Shown here: piece after piece, positions 1 through 10,784 of the stretch
Numbering within the stretch: the stretch's first letter is position 1
Layout of the letters: every line of letters begins with the position of its first letter
Source of the DNA: Roridomyces roridus
Taxonomy: Eukaryota; Basidiomycota; Agaricomycetes; Agaricales; Mycenaceae
DNA length: 64,000 nucleotides
Assembly (NCBI GenBank): GCA_029378245.1
Contig: JARKIF010000013.1
Location: 1,178,001-1,242,000, forward strand
Reading direction: 5' to 3'
Made by a program: the position numbers and the translations under genes
The notes under the pieces: generated by a model
What the model was told of the DNA's origin: nothing
Databases searched by the model: none
The model's input: only the letters and a program-made list of their open reading frames with translations

Positions 1-599
1 GCCACCAAAGAGCCGTGGCCAAACGATGGTGGAAGTTCTTCAACCCTGATAGGGTGTGAGGTGGTGACAATCACCTCGCCTGTGTCATTGGGGCACTCCT
101 TAGGATTGGAAGAGTTGCCCTATACATGCTTGAGACCTCTGATTGAAGACTACTGGCAGGCCATGGGCACCTTTGCCGTGTTAGTGGTCACGACTTCATT
201 GACCAAGGGCTTCACAACCAACCCACTTAAGACCAGATTTTTGGGCCCAGAATTGCTCAACAGACATTGAATTATCATCCAGTCCTATTTCCAGTTGCAC
301 CTGCAGCATTGAGTCCAGGTAAAAGATCAAACATGCGGATTTGACAGAAACCAGATTTTAAAATGGATCACTTTCATTTTTGTGATCGCTCTGCTACAGC
401 AAGGAGAGGGTCAAGCGACTCAATATTTTACGGGTATATACTAGACACTGTAAGCTTCCTTCGAAGACCTTAACATCGCCCAGAAGTGGCGTGGCTGTGA
501 AGCAATGCATCAAACAATTTCGAACCAGGCATGATCCATTACTTTTTCCGACTCAGTGTACGTGCCGTGGACAGGGAAGATGTAGCAACTAAAGTGAAT
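1..599. other. no recognisable gene
   Basis: Only short open frames are seen here, the longest a 69-codon plus-strand frame at 61-270 that resembles nothing I know. None of the TTAACGCGTTAA-like motifs found beyond the KDZ gene occur here. If this is still inside the KDZ element, its left end lies outside the window. Confidence 0.4.
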
Positions 600-2448
600 C
601 TAAGCTAGGCGGACCTTTTTGGGAAATCGCTCCTCCCGCTCGTCCTCTCCGTCTCCCTCCTCGCCCTCGCTCTCGATGTCCGTGAGGTCGCTCATCTCGC
701 CAGGCTCAGCCTCTGCCCACACCTCGACCCGCGTCCGACCCGTGTAGTTGCCAACCTTCACATCCTTCCACAGGGAGAATTTGGTGAGCGCGTTCTTCCA
801 ACGCGCTTGACGTGCCTCCTCACGCTGAGCGCGATCCTCCTCCGTAGCAGTAGCCTCCCACGCGAGGTCGGATTGGAATCCGTTCGCTACCCAGCGAAAG
901 AGTCCTCCAGCGGAATATTGGATGATGGAGAATCGCTCCTCCCCAGCCTGGATAGGAGTGTTGGAGTGGGTGACTACGGCGGAGGGGATAAGGACGCTAT
1001 ACCCGGCTGGGAAGCGAATGATGAGGTTATAATCCCAGAGCACGATGTGCCCGCCCTTGTCGGCGTCGAAGGTGCTGGGCGCGCCGATGAGGCAGAAGCC
1101 ATCCGCTTTGTTGCCGCGGTCGGCGTGTGGGGGTGAGACCGAGAAGGGGCCGAGGTTGAAGGTGGTGGCAGCAAAGGGACTGCGAGGGAAACCCCGCTTG
1201 AGACCAGGGTGGTGGTGGAGGAGATCGTGCTGGTTGCTGCGGTAGTCGGAAAAGATTGGGTGGCAGAGCGCTTGAAACGGAGCTGAGAAAAGAATTAGAG
1301 ACGAAAGGGAATGAGGAGAGCGAGAGACGTACGGATGGGATACGTGGCCATGCGACGAACATTGGGGTCGGCACGGACCTCGTCCATGACTTGTGCGTTG
1401 TGTGTCGAGGAGCACTTGACGTTACCAACGCTTCCCATTCCGCCACCGAATGCATAGCCGTCAGTGTGGGTGGGGAAGCCGGCGTCGTCGTCGAACGACC
1501 TGCGATGCTCGTAGGCAGCCTCAGGAAATGACATCCTCTCCCGCGCCTCACGCAGCTTGTCAGCCGCCTTCTCCCGCACAGTCCTCCACTTCTCGCCAGG
1601 AAGGGGAGGGGCGACGAGGACGCCGATGATGTATCCCGTCCGATCGACGAGTACATGCGTCTTTCTTTACAGAAAGTTAGTAAAAACGAAAGGTAAAGGA
1701 TGACGTAGCACGCACTCTCCCTCCCAATTGACAAAGCGCATGTGCGCCTTCAAGAACTCGGTATTGCGTGCGTGTGCAAGGAGGGGATGCTTGAGGGGTT
1801 GGCGCGCACCCGTCCAGCGTGGTTTGGATGCATGGAAGTCGGCGGCAGAGAAGTCGACTTTGACGGCAGAGGAGACGGCGGCTTTCTTGAGGATACGGTG
1901 GGGAGGTGCAGGCGTCGTTGGTCCCTCGTCAGCCTCACGCGCAGCAGCCTGGCGTCTGTTGCGATCGTGAGCGCGCTTCTTGATCTTGGCCTTCTCTTTG
2001 CGCGAGAGGGTTGGAGTGGAAGTCGAGGCGGGTGTGACGTGGTCGGAAGACGGAGACAATGAGGAGGCGGAGGACTCGAGAGGCTCAAGCTCCACGTCTT
2101 CCCCGTCGACAGGTAGCCCCAGATCTTCGTCCGCGATGCGTCGCGTGTTTTCAGCAAAGAGGGCGGCGCGTAAGTCAAAGGCCTCGCAGACAATGGGTTC
2201 TCCAAAATCTTGACGACGTGAGCACAACTGAGGAGTGAGGGGGAATGGAAAAGGAAATAGAAGATGCAAGAAAGACGCCCTCGCCCTGCTCTGATGTGGG
2301 AGTTGGGCAGAGGGCGCTGAAAGAATAAAAGGACCCTTCGAATCGGCCCTGCTCTGATGTGGGAGTTGGGCGCGACTCGAAGGGCAAACGAAAGGGAAGG
2401 AAGGTAAAGTAGAATGAGGCATGAAGACGCACCTGAGGTATCGTTCAT
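600..2448 (-). CDS. TET/JBP-like 2-oxoglutarate/Fe(II) dioxygenase
   Basis: Four exons (2433-2448, 1716-2208, 1333-1664, 600-1282) give an in-frame product of 507 residues. The N-terminal third is acidic, then Lys/Arg-rich, and low in complexity. The C-terminal half carries the double-stranded beta-helix signature: HxD as His-Ala-Asp near residues 333-335, the GGHIVLWD stretch, a distal His in SAVVTHSNT near 386, and an Arg in GEERFS near 397 for 2-oxoglutarate, followed by GGLFRWV. This pattern matches the large basidiomycete TET/JBP family, whose members oxidise 5-methylcytosine in DNA; nuclear action is inferred from the family. The tail is acidic and ends in a basic KKVRLA. The first intron is long (224 nt), and an upstream in-frame ATG at 2592 would add 48 residues, so the start is uncertain. 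It lies divergently from the KDZ transposase, as reported for fungal TET/JBP genes carried by KDZ elements. Confidence 0.85.
2283..2371. repeat. 26-bp direct repeat inside TET/JBP intron 1
   Basis: The 26-bp string beginning GCCCTGCTCTGATGTGGGAG occurs at 2283-2308 and again at 2346-2371 with no mismatch. The spacer is A-rich. The pair explains part of the unusual length of the first intron of the dioxygenase gene. No function is evident. Confidence 0.7.
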
Positions 2449-2643
2449 CGTCTTGTCCGACCTCGTTGCTGGCAAGCTTGTTTGTATCACATGCAGTGGC
2501 TGGACGCGTCTATTTGCTTGCGCATTTCCTTTCAATTCCAAGCTTTTCGGATGTATAAGCGAGGGTTTTTTCGATTCAACATACATACGCACATACTACG
2601 ATAGGGAGGGGTAGACTACGACAATGGCATACGCGCGAGGATA

Positions 2644-2999
2644 TCAGAGCTTGGCCTGAGTAAAAAAAGTGAGCAAAATAAATCCAAGAAATGCAGGTAG
2701 CGGACGCACCTTCTTCTTTTTAGAAGAAATGAGGTCCCAGGGCCTCTCAATACCCTCGCCATCGAACGTCGCGTGTGCTGTGAATGTACTCTGGCAGGGT
2801 TTGCTGTGTGCATGCGCATGGTAACGGGGTCGGGCGTCGGCGGCAAGGTGGGCGTCAAACCTGTGGGGACGCGTTCGTCAGCCATGGAAAAGGAGAGATG
2901 AGAGAGGGCACATACGTTGTATACCGCTCTCCCGTTGCTGAGTGGGTAGGTGGAAGGTTTGGATGACGAGAAGGAGACGACATCGCGGAGAAGAGACAA
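2644..2999 (-). pseudogene. KDZ-transposase catalytic-motif fragment
   Basis: The minus strand reads through small exons (first part up to about 2999, then 2710-2860 and 2644-2655) ending in a Lys-rich KKKKAKL and a stop. The middle exon contains His-rich sequence, then CQSTF, then DGEGIERPW. The same order (HxxxH, CQ, DGEGIERPW) surrounds the catalytic Glu of the intact KDZ transposase in this window (5400-5525), and nine residues are identical. I read it as a truncated, diverged KDZ piece just upstream of the dioxygenase. It could instead be a small expressed protein or an alternative 5' part of the dioxygenase transcript. Its splice sites look usable, but the product would be only about 80-100 residues. 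Confidence 0.4.
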
Positions 3000-3492
3000 G
3001 GAGCTAGGTCTTTGAAGGCCCAGAGCTAGGTCTTTGATGGCCCAGAGCTCACATTAGAAATCCACGACTGTGGGGTCTTCTGAAATGCCAAGCTTCCCTG
3101 TCCACTGTCAGCAGCTTGCCGCACTTGTATCTGTGCTTGCTTTCATTCTCAGCCATCATTGATTTGATTCTGGGTTCGAATCCTACGCTTCAACAAGTCA
3201 TGTTTTGATTCAAAGTTTTTCGTTCTTCACATCCGGCTCTCTTCCAGTCCCACCCTTCTCTTTTTTTCGTTTTTTATGCAACCAACGAGTCGACTCCGAT
3301 TAGGTGAGTTTCAATTCTGTGAGTGGATGGTTGGGTCTCGACTTCAAAGATTGTAGATTTGATTCGTCATCAACCTCCTCTTCCTCTTCCGTTTGACACG
3401 ACAACTCCGCCCGCCCTTGTAACGCGTCGATTCCCTGCTGACCACAATGAGGCGTCGCTACAACTACAAGCAGATCAAGACCCGCCCAACGA

Positions 3493-6400
3493 ATGTCCAC
3501 CCGGGCTAGCAAAAAAATCAGGCCCCAAGACCGTCCAGCCACGCTTGCCCCAGCCGCTACTGTGGCTCTTGGCAACTCTGACTCCGACGCAGACGACTAC
3601 ACCGTTGTCACGGCGCGTTCGGAGTCCCACCGTGTTTCGGCGGACGGACAGCGTGTCTATCCGATCCGTTTGCTGGCTGTGGCGGGCTCGTCTCCGGTCA
3701 AACGCCAACGCTCGCACAAGATTTCTCCCCCATCGAAACCCTCACAATCGTCTGCCCCGGTGAATGCGGACTGGCTGGGTGACGAACGCTACGACTTGCA
3801 GGAAGAGGATGTGTGGGGTGGGGCGCCGAACGAGGAAGGTGTGCCGGCTGTGAAGCCCAGCGTGCGTTTTCTTTTTTTCACGCACGGTGTTCTGCAAACT
3901 GACAACAACCCCAGGATGAGGCAATGGCGCGGTGGAAGATGCAGCTGCGAGACACCTATCTCGACGCGCTCCTGTGGAGAGATGGGCGTGGCAAAGCGGG
4001 GAACGTCTGTCCTGGGTGCACAGGGGGAGGGGAGGCCTTGTTTCGGTGCGACGACTGCTGTGGTGGCGAGATGTGGTGTGCAGACTGCTGCGTATCCACG
4101 CACGCCCGCCTGCCGCTACACAGAATCTGCGTATGTCCATTATGCTGATTCTCTGCCATTATACTGAATCTTTGCGATAGCGATGGAACGGTGTTTTTTT
4201 TGCAAGACATAGCCTCAAATCTCTGGGACTGCGCGTTCAGCTTGGACACCATCCCACCGGCCGCTGTGCTGCGCCCCACCCAGCGCATGGTGCCTTTCTC
4301 GTCCTCCACGACAACGGATTTCACGAGGTCGCCTTGGATTTCTGCGGCTGCGAGCACCAGGCGCAGGCAGATTCTCGTTGTCCACAAGTTCTTCTGCACC
4401 ACCTCCAACTCCTACGCTTCGGCTGGTATCCTTCCACGGACAAACGACCGCAGACTTGTGCTACTTTCACGGCCCTCGACCGTTTCACCCTTTGTTCCCA
4501 CCAGTCCAAGATGACCGCGTACGACTTGTATTGCATTCTCGAACGCTTGACGGACAACACGGGGGTCGAGCCTCCCGACCGCTACGAACCATTCCTCCGT
4601 ATGGCGCGCCAATGGCGTCATCTGCACCTCCTCAAACGTGCAGGGCGGGGACATGCAGCGTCGGGCTGCGATGGGACCGCGGCGGGCGAGTTAGCGCTCC
4701 TCTGTCCCGTTTGTCCTCACCCGAAGATCAATCTGCCTGAGGGATTCGAGAACGCAGCTCCCGAAAACCAGTAAGTGCATGCTTTTTGGATCAAGACGTT
4801 GGCGAGGCTGATATACATAAGGTGCCTGTATGTAATGACCCTGGGTTTGGACGCCTGTTTCCGGCTGAAGCGCCGGCTCATCTCCAGCGAGCAGCGCGAT
4901 CCCGGCCTCAGTACAGGCTTGAGCTATGTGGTGGAGCCAGAGCCATACCGGGAGTACCTGAAGACAGTTACCGACCAGAAAGAGGTGCGGGCCTCTTTGC
5001 ACAAAAGAAAATAAATACTTACATTTTCGTCCAGATGACCACATGCAGTGGCCTCGCCGCCCTCGACTACGCCAACACCAAGTTTTCACGGGGTTATGCC
5101 ACCACCGGCGTCGTCATGGGCGTCTGCGCTCGCCACGAGTTTGTCCAGCCCAATGGGGTAGGTGATCTTCAGAGAGGCAAAAGGTCCGTTTTTTTTTCCC
5201 TCCTCGCATCGGATTGTATTTAATATTTCGACAGATTCGCTAATACGGATTGGGTCTTTGCCTCCATCCTTCGCCACCTGGACCCTCGCATCCGGAAGAT
5301 CGTATTGTACGACATCGTTTGCCAATGGGCGGTGCACGTCATCGAGCGGCTCAAGGAACTCCCTCCCTTGATGCGGCTTTCGATGCTGCTTCAGCTCTTT
5401 CGTTTCGTCATCCCCAAGATGCACATCCGGGGCCACACCGTGAATTGCCAGGTCCGATACTCCCTTAACTACGTGCCTGGGAGCGGCCAAACGGACGGAG
5501 AGGGCATTGAACGGCCTTGGGCAAATATTGGTGGTATCGCTACTAGCACCAGGGTCAGCGGGCCGGGCGCGAGGCACGACGCCCTCGACTGCCACTGGAG
5601 CTTCTGGAACTGGCTAAAAACCGTAGGCCTTCGTGAGTGCGCTGTGATTGCCTACCGAGGACGTTACTGACGGGTCTTCGTGTAGCCAAGCTCCTTCGTC
5701 GGCGTTTGGACATGGCGAAAGAGGAGGAGGTTGTCCAGAAGGCGGCGTTCGAGGTGTTTACCTTGGAACAGCTGAAACGTGTTCCCGTTTGGCAGAAGAT
5801 GGTGGAGGAATACGAGGCGGATGGAACGAAGCCAAACCCCTACGAGTCCACGGAAAAGGGGTTGACGGAGGCGCAGGTGAGGAGGAAGCTGGAAGATGAG
5901 GAGGAGGAGGAGATGAAGGCGGGGAAAACGCGGGTTAACGACGTCAGCCCGTGCGGATTCGTATCCCTCGGCCTGGAGCTGGAAGATAGCCAGTAAGTTT
6001 TTGCGTACACGCCTTTTATATTTCTGCTCACAGTCGGTCCCCAGGCGCAAGATTCGCCTCCAAGTGGAGCTGAAGAAAGGCGGATCATCTGAGTCATCGA
6101 AGGAGAGCTTGAAGCAACTGCGACGCAATTTTACCACTCGGCTGACGCGTTTCCGCACGCTGCAGGCCACCTACCAACCCTCCGCCATCCAAACCCTCAC
6201 CAGGCGAGAGGTCCCTCCAGAGGAGCTGCCCGAGCAAGTCCCCCTGATGCTGCCGTCGGCTTTGCCACCACACCTCCAAATCTCGCCAGGCTGCATGCCG
6301 GGTCTTGCGGATATCGAGAACACCCTTCGCGAGGCCCAATGCCGCGCCGCCCTCGTTCGCCTTCGGAATCAGTTGCACATCAAGGCGCGGCTTCTGCTTC

Positions 6401-7300
6401 ACAAGCAGAATCACTCCCGCCATCCAGCCCAGAATACGCGCTCGCGGGCTGTGGTGGCTCGGAACGAAAGCAAGATCCGTGCCCATTCGGAAAAATTCCA
6501 GATAGCGTGGCAGGCGAGACTGTCGTTGATGGGAGGGAACGAGGCGGCTGTGGGATGGCCTCGGCTGCAAAAGGCCGACATCCGGTGCATGGAGGATCCC
6601 CAGGAGCTTGCCAAGAAGGGCGAGAAGCGGAAACGCGCGGCCAAGCGGGAGCGCAAATCGCGGAGGGAGGGCGGGCTACCCGAGGAGGATGTGGTGATGG
6701 GTTCGGATGACGAGGAGAACCCGGTGCAGGCAGGGGAGAAGTTCAGAGAGGTCTCGTGGATCTGGACCATGACGGGGACATCTGGGACTGATGTCGAGCT
6801 AGATGAGGGTGAGCGCTTCCGTTGCCTTTTTAGGAAGTGGATTTGATTGAACATTTCACAAAGCTCTACGGATTGAATGGGCCAAGGCTTGGGCACGGTG
6901 TCGGCGTTGGACGGAAGAGCGGCGCATGCTGGAGGAGGAGTGGCGACGCCTCAGCGCCTCCTACAACTATCGCGAAAGCGTATGGCAGGAGCGGGCCAAG
7001 GCTGTGCCGGTAGGATTGATAGATGGTGAAATTGCGGAGGGAAAGCTGGCGTACGCCCTCAAGCAGGCCCAGCTTTACCGGGAGCTACGGGTACGAGCGG
7101 AGGCAGTCTGTACTGCAGCCCCTCTTCGTCGGGGTCAGGCGCGAAAACGCTACGCAGCGCTGCCGTTACCGTACGGGTTTTCTACCGCTGGGGAAGACGA
7201 GGAGGAGGGTGGTGGGCTACTGTCGGACGGGGATGGTAGCGATGGTCAGGGTGACGTCAGCGACGAAGAGCTGCTGATGGGCGGGGAAGTGGATGACTAG
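3493..7300 (+). CDS. KDZ (Kyakuja-Dileera-Zisupton) transposase
   Basis: Nine exons (3493-3861, 3915-4130, 4181-4770, 4822-4984, 5035-5183, 5235-5632, 5686-5992, 6045-6808, 6864-7300) join to 3393 nt with no stop, giving 1130 residues. Order of parts: a low-complexity N-terminus; a CxC2-type cysteine cluster (CPGC, CDDC, CADCC, then HARLPLHR) at about residues 150-190; a conserved WNG/FCGCE block; then the transposase core with LDANFRL-like LGLDACFRL, GLAALDYAN, CARHEFVQPNG, YDIVCQW, KMHIRGH and TDGEGIERPWANIGG. The core holds the expected acidic residues. The C-terminal third is charged and coiled-coil-like. All motifs of the family are present, so the enzyme may be active. ATG 3493 is chosen because the ATG at 3448 soon meets a stop. 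It is divergent from the TET/JBP gene, with about 1 kb between them. Confidence 0.9.
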
Positions 7301-7303
7301 TCT

Positions 7304-7430
7304 ATCGCGTCAGATCCTGGGGTAGATTTAACGCGTTAAATATATGTACTTCTTTTCCCCTCAGTGTCACATTTAACGCGTTAAAACTAAGGGGTGATTT
7401 ATCGCGTCAAGGTCTTCGTCTAACGCGTTA
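7304..7430. repeat. cluster of TTAACGCGTTAA-like palindromes (left part)
   Basis: Three near-identical palindromes (TTTAACGCGTTAAA at about 7327 and 7371, TAACGCGTTA at 7421) plus two half-motifs (ATCGCGTCA at 7304 and 7401) lie directly after the KDZ stop codon. The series resumes at 8563-8850 on the other side of an inserted element. I infer subterminal repeats of the KDZ element, perhaps transposase binding sites. Confidence 0.55.
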
Positions 7431-8498
7431 CAGCAGTTCCTGTAAATAATGTCAATCACCATTTTTTTTTTCGCGTGTTACCAAAAAAGGCAATTTAGCC
7501 TTCTTGCTTGTCGTCTCGAGTCTTCTCTGTCTCCCACCACTCAAATCGGCGCACAGGAGCCTCTGTGAGGCCTTCGGGTGTCTTAGAAGCATGTCGCCGC
7601 CGTTCTACCGCTGAGACGGGTGCCACGGGCCTCAATTACACCGTAATCGTACCTCGCTTTCGCACCGGTATCCTGGCCCCACACCCACCATCGGCCTCAT
7701 CCAAGACTATGTGAAGACCCAGAGAAGCCGTAGGACAACGGGAGATGGAAATTATCCAGGGATCGTGTCGAATCGAGCATTGACCGTCAGGTGTGTATCC
7801 TACGCGCCTGGTCCTCGGCTGCAGCTCAATGTCCTATCGGCCATTCCCATTCTGCACAAGCCCGTGCCGCTCTCAACCACGGACTACTCCATACTATGAT
7901 ACTATGCATACTCAAGGCTCGGCGGGCTTCGACGAATCAGACGACATCGGACAGCAGGCTGGCGCGCAGTCTTGCGTGCGCACGGACCTGGGATTCTCAG
8001 CATCCCTGACGCCCTGCCTCCTGCCGCCGGGCGCGTTACCATCCTGCAACCCGCGGGCCACGCTGCGAGAGGCGAGCGCAAGGCGGGGTTTGCTTGGCCT
8101 GCACCTCACCTTCCGACTCCTTCGTCCCTCACTGCCTCACTTCGACCCATGTGACGATGTCTTTTGTGCAGTGGCCGGTGGCGTCGTCCTTTCAGGGTTC
8201 CTGCTCAGCGCTTGTGAGAGCCCAACGCTGCAGGGATTGCGGGAGTGGACTTGCAGGGGAGTAGTCGGGGACGCGAGGGCGGCCGATCTTTGCACGATAA
8301 TTCCACTGTAGATGACTCTTTCATACACATTGAATCTACTCTATATAACTCATATTCACTTGAAATGACCTCCTTTTGAGTACCGCGAGCCTTGCGAGGG
8401 CAGGAGACACGAGACAAAGGGGAGTTACACAAAATTTCCATTTTGGGAAGACGCGAAAAAAAAAAAATGGTGATTGACATTATTTACAGGAACTGCTG
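7431..8498. mobile_element. TA-flanked TIR element, non-autonomous, 1068 bp
   Basis: Terminal inverted repeats of about 44 bp start CAGCAGTTCCTGTAAATAAT at 7431 and match the complement of 8452-8498. They are near-perfect, differing mainly in T-run length. A TA dinucleotide flanks each end (7429-7430 and 8499-8500), as expected for Tc1/mariner-type insertion. The interior has no recognisable transposase. It sits in the palindrome cluster downstream of the KDZ gene, so it inserted after that element arrived. Confidence 0.8.
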
Positions 8499-8562
8499 TA
8501 AATTAGCGGTCACTTTTTTTTCCTAGTGGTCACGCCTTTTTTTTTTTTGGGTACTCGGTTGT

Positions 8563-8850
8563 CGCATTAGATCCGGGCTACGATTCGGGTTTGTCGCGTT
8601 GAGCCCAGGGTAGCCTAATGTGTTAGATCAATCATCTAATGCGTTAAAATTTGGGGAGGTTATTCTGGCCAGATATGTGATTCCCACGGGTTAACATCAG
8701 TGCCGAGGGGGCCGAGCGATAGCATATATGCCGGCGGAGCCGCGGGGTACCCGGTCTTACCCGTGCAGGCCCGGGATTTGGCCTTTGAGCCTAGCCCTGG
8801 TTTAATGCATTAACGACATGGGTTATAACCCACTTTAATGCATTATTCTA
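8563..8850. repeat. cluster of decayed TTAACGCGTTAA-like palindromes (right part)
   Basis: Variants TAATGTGTTA, TAATGCGTTAAAA, TTTAATGCATTAA and CTTTAATGCATTA occur between 8563 and 8848. Each differs from TTAACGCGTTAA by CpG to TpG/CpA changes. The cluster ends abruptly at the gypsy fragment, which probably marks an element boundary near 8850. Confidence 0.5.
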
Positions 8851-9554
8851 GGTGGATAAGGTGGGACGAACTCCTTCCGACCGCGGAGTTTGCCTACAAC
8901 AGCCATCTCCACTCGTCCACGCAGCAAGTTCCGTTTATGACCGACTCCGGCCGCCTCCCTCGACTCGGGTTTGAGCCTACCGACCTCTGGTCCGACGTCG
9001 AGTCCGCTCAGGCATTCCGGGACCGGATCGCGCACGGAGTCTCCGAAGCTCAAGCCGCGCTCGTTAAAGCCAAGGCGGAGCAGAAGCAGTACTACGACCG
9101 CCGCCGCCTTGCCGCTCCGGACATCAAAGTCGGAGACCGCGTCTGGCTCGATGCTTCGGACATCCGGACAACCCGCCCGTCTCCGAAACTGTCCCACAAG
9201 CGCCTCGGTCCGTTCAAGGTCATAAAGGTCGTCGGAAAGGGAGCCTTCAAGCTCGAGCTCCCCGCCAGTCTGTCCCGCCTACACCCTGTCTTTCCGGTCG
9301 TCAAACTCGAGCTCGCGGTCGGAGACCCGTTCCCAGGTCGACCACACCACGAGGAGCCCGGTCCGATCCTTCCGGACGCCGACTACGGACCGAACGAGTA
9401 TGAGGTCGAGGAGATTGTGGACGCTAAGTTCCGGTATAATCATCTCAATTTCCGCGTTAAATGGAAAGGTTATAGCCACGACCACGACGAATGGGTCCGC
9501 CACGACCGGATATTCTCCGAGGGTCTAGTGGCGGATTTCTACCGCCGAGAATAA
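8850..9554 (+). pseudogene. Ty3/gypsy Pol 3' fragment (integrase C-terminus and chromodomain)
   Basis: An open frame of about 235 residues matches only the end of a gypsy polyprotein. It has the integrase tail (WDELLPTAEFAYN, then KVGDRVWLDASDI and KLSHKRLGPFKV) and a chromodomain (YEVEEIVDAKF to WKGYSHDHDEWV). Reverse transcriptase, RNase H and the integrase catalytic core are missing because the frame starts abruptly at about 8850, next to the palindrome cluster. It is therefore a 5'-truncated remnant. Chromodomain integrases of this kind direct insertion to heterochromatin in related elements. Confidence 0.85.
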
Positions 9555-9893
9555 CGAGCTCCGGAGTGATGGAGTGAGACCAGGGATTGGCCATAGGAAC
9601 GACGGTGAGCAAAGTCCGGTTGGTCTGGCGGAAGAGAGGATCGAGACCAAGCAACCAAGTTGTCGGGACGAGGCCGGAAAACGTCGGAGTCGAAATGAGG
9701 TTGAGTCCGAGCTTGAGGATCGTGAGGAGAGCTGAAGCCGAGAGTGGTGTCCAAGGTGGGGTTTTGACCGGGCGCCTGCAAGGGAACCATCACAGAGAAG
9801 AGACGAGATCTGCGACGGTTTCCAACCTGCGGCGAAGGAATGAGATTGGGGTATGACATGGATGAAGTCAAGAGGGTTTGAGTAGTTAATACT

Positions 9894-10784
9894 GTAATGT
9901 CCGTGCCGGAGGATAGGACAAAGGGCCGGAACCAGAGGTCGGAGGTCGGAGGGTCGGAGGTCGGAGGACCGTGGGATGATGACCGAAGGTGATCCGGATG
10001 AGGTGAACGCTACTCGGAGGGAGAGCGCACCAACCACTTGACTTCCGAGAGAGGATTACTCGGAGACTAGATGGCACAGAGGAGTTGTGGAGGCAACACA
10101 CGTTAATTAACTACTGAGGTACATCAAAGTCGTATCGCCTATATATACTAAGTAAGTATGACACGACCTAATGGAGTCAGAAGTATGAAAGACAATAAGA
10201 GCTATACTACAACAATAAGAGAGAAGAAGATAAAGATAATCACAATAAGGGAAACGCTCAGAAGAACTTCATTGCGTGAAAACCCTATAGGATTGTGCAA
10301 TACGAACAGATCGGATGCATCAAGGTCGGAATGTCCGGATCAGTCGGAAATGATCCGAACCGGAGGAGTCAGAAGGTCCAAGGGAGAGTCGGGAGAGTTG
10401 GACATGCATGGATATAACAACGTAAGATTGTGCAATATGACGTGATCGAATGCATCTTGGATGGAAGAGGCCGGAAGGTCGGAGGGACCGGAGGGCCCAG
10501 AGGGATCGGAGGGCCCGGAGGGATCGGAGGGCCTCGGATCGAAGTCGGGATGACATGGATATAACATAGAACTGCTTTACTGCTCCTGTTGCAACTTGAG
10601 ATTCAAAGGCCTTGGCCTTCAAGTTAGGGAGATCTCGAGAAATTGAGAACATTCTTTCCTGATGGGAGGAGGCGGCTCGCTCGGAAGTCCGATTACTTAT
10701 CTATATCTCTCCAAGTTAGACTCGTCGGTACTTGAGCTTGAGCTTCACTTGGTGACTGAACGGGGTTCAAGTAGTCTAGTATCA
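9894..10784 (+). repeat. candidate 3' LTR of the gypsy remnant
   Basis: After the Pol stop the sequence runs about 300 bp and then starts TGTAATGTCC, a common gypsy LTR start. It has a TATATATA box near 10140 and GGTCGGA/GGATCGGAG short tandem repeats (9938-9970, 10477-10535), and a possible CA end near 10784. No second copy is in the window, so the limits are guesses. Confidence 0.3.

Noticed and set aside
1027..1734. 235-codon minus-strand frame overlapping the dioxygenase
   Set aside because: It is an out-of-frame shadow of the dioxygenase exons; its sequence is Ser/Arg/Pro-rich, as expected for a shadow frame in GC-rich DNA.
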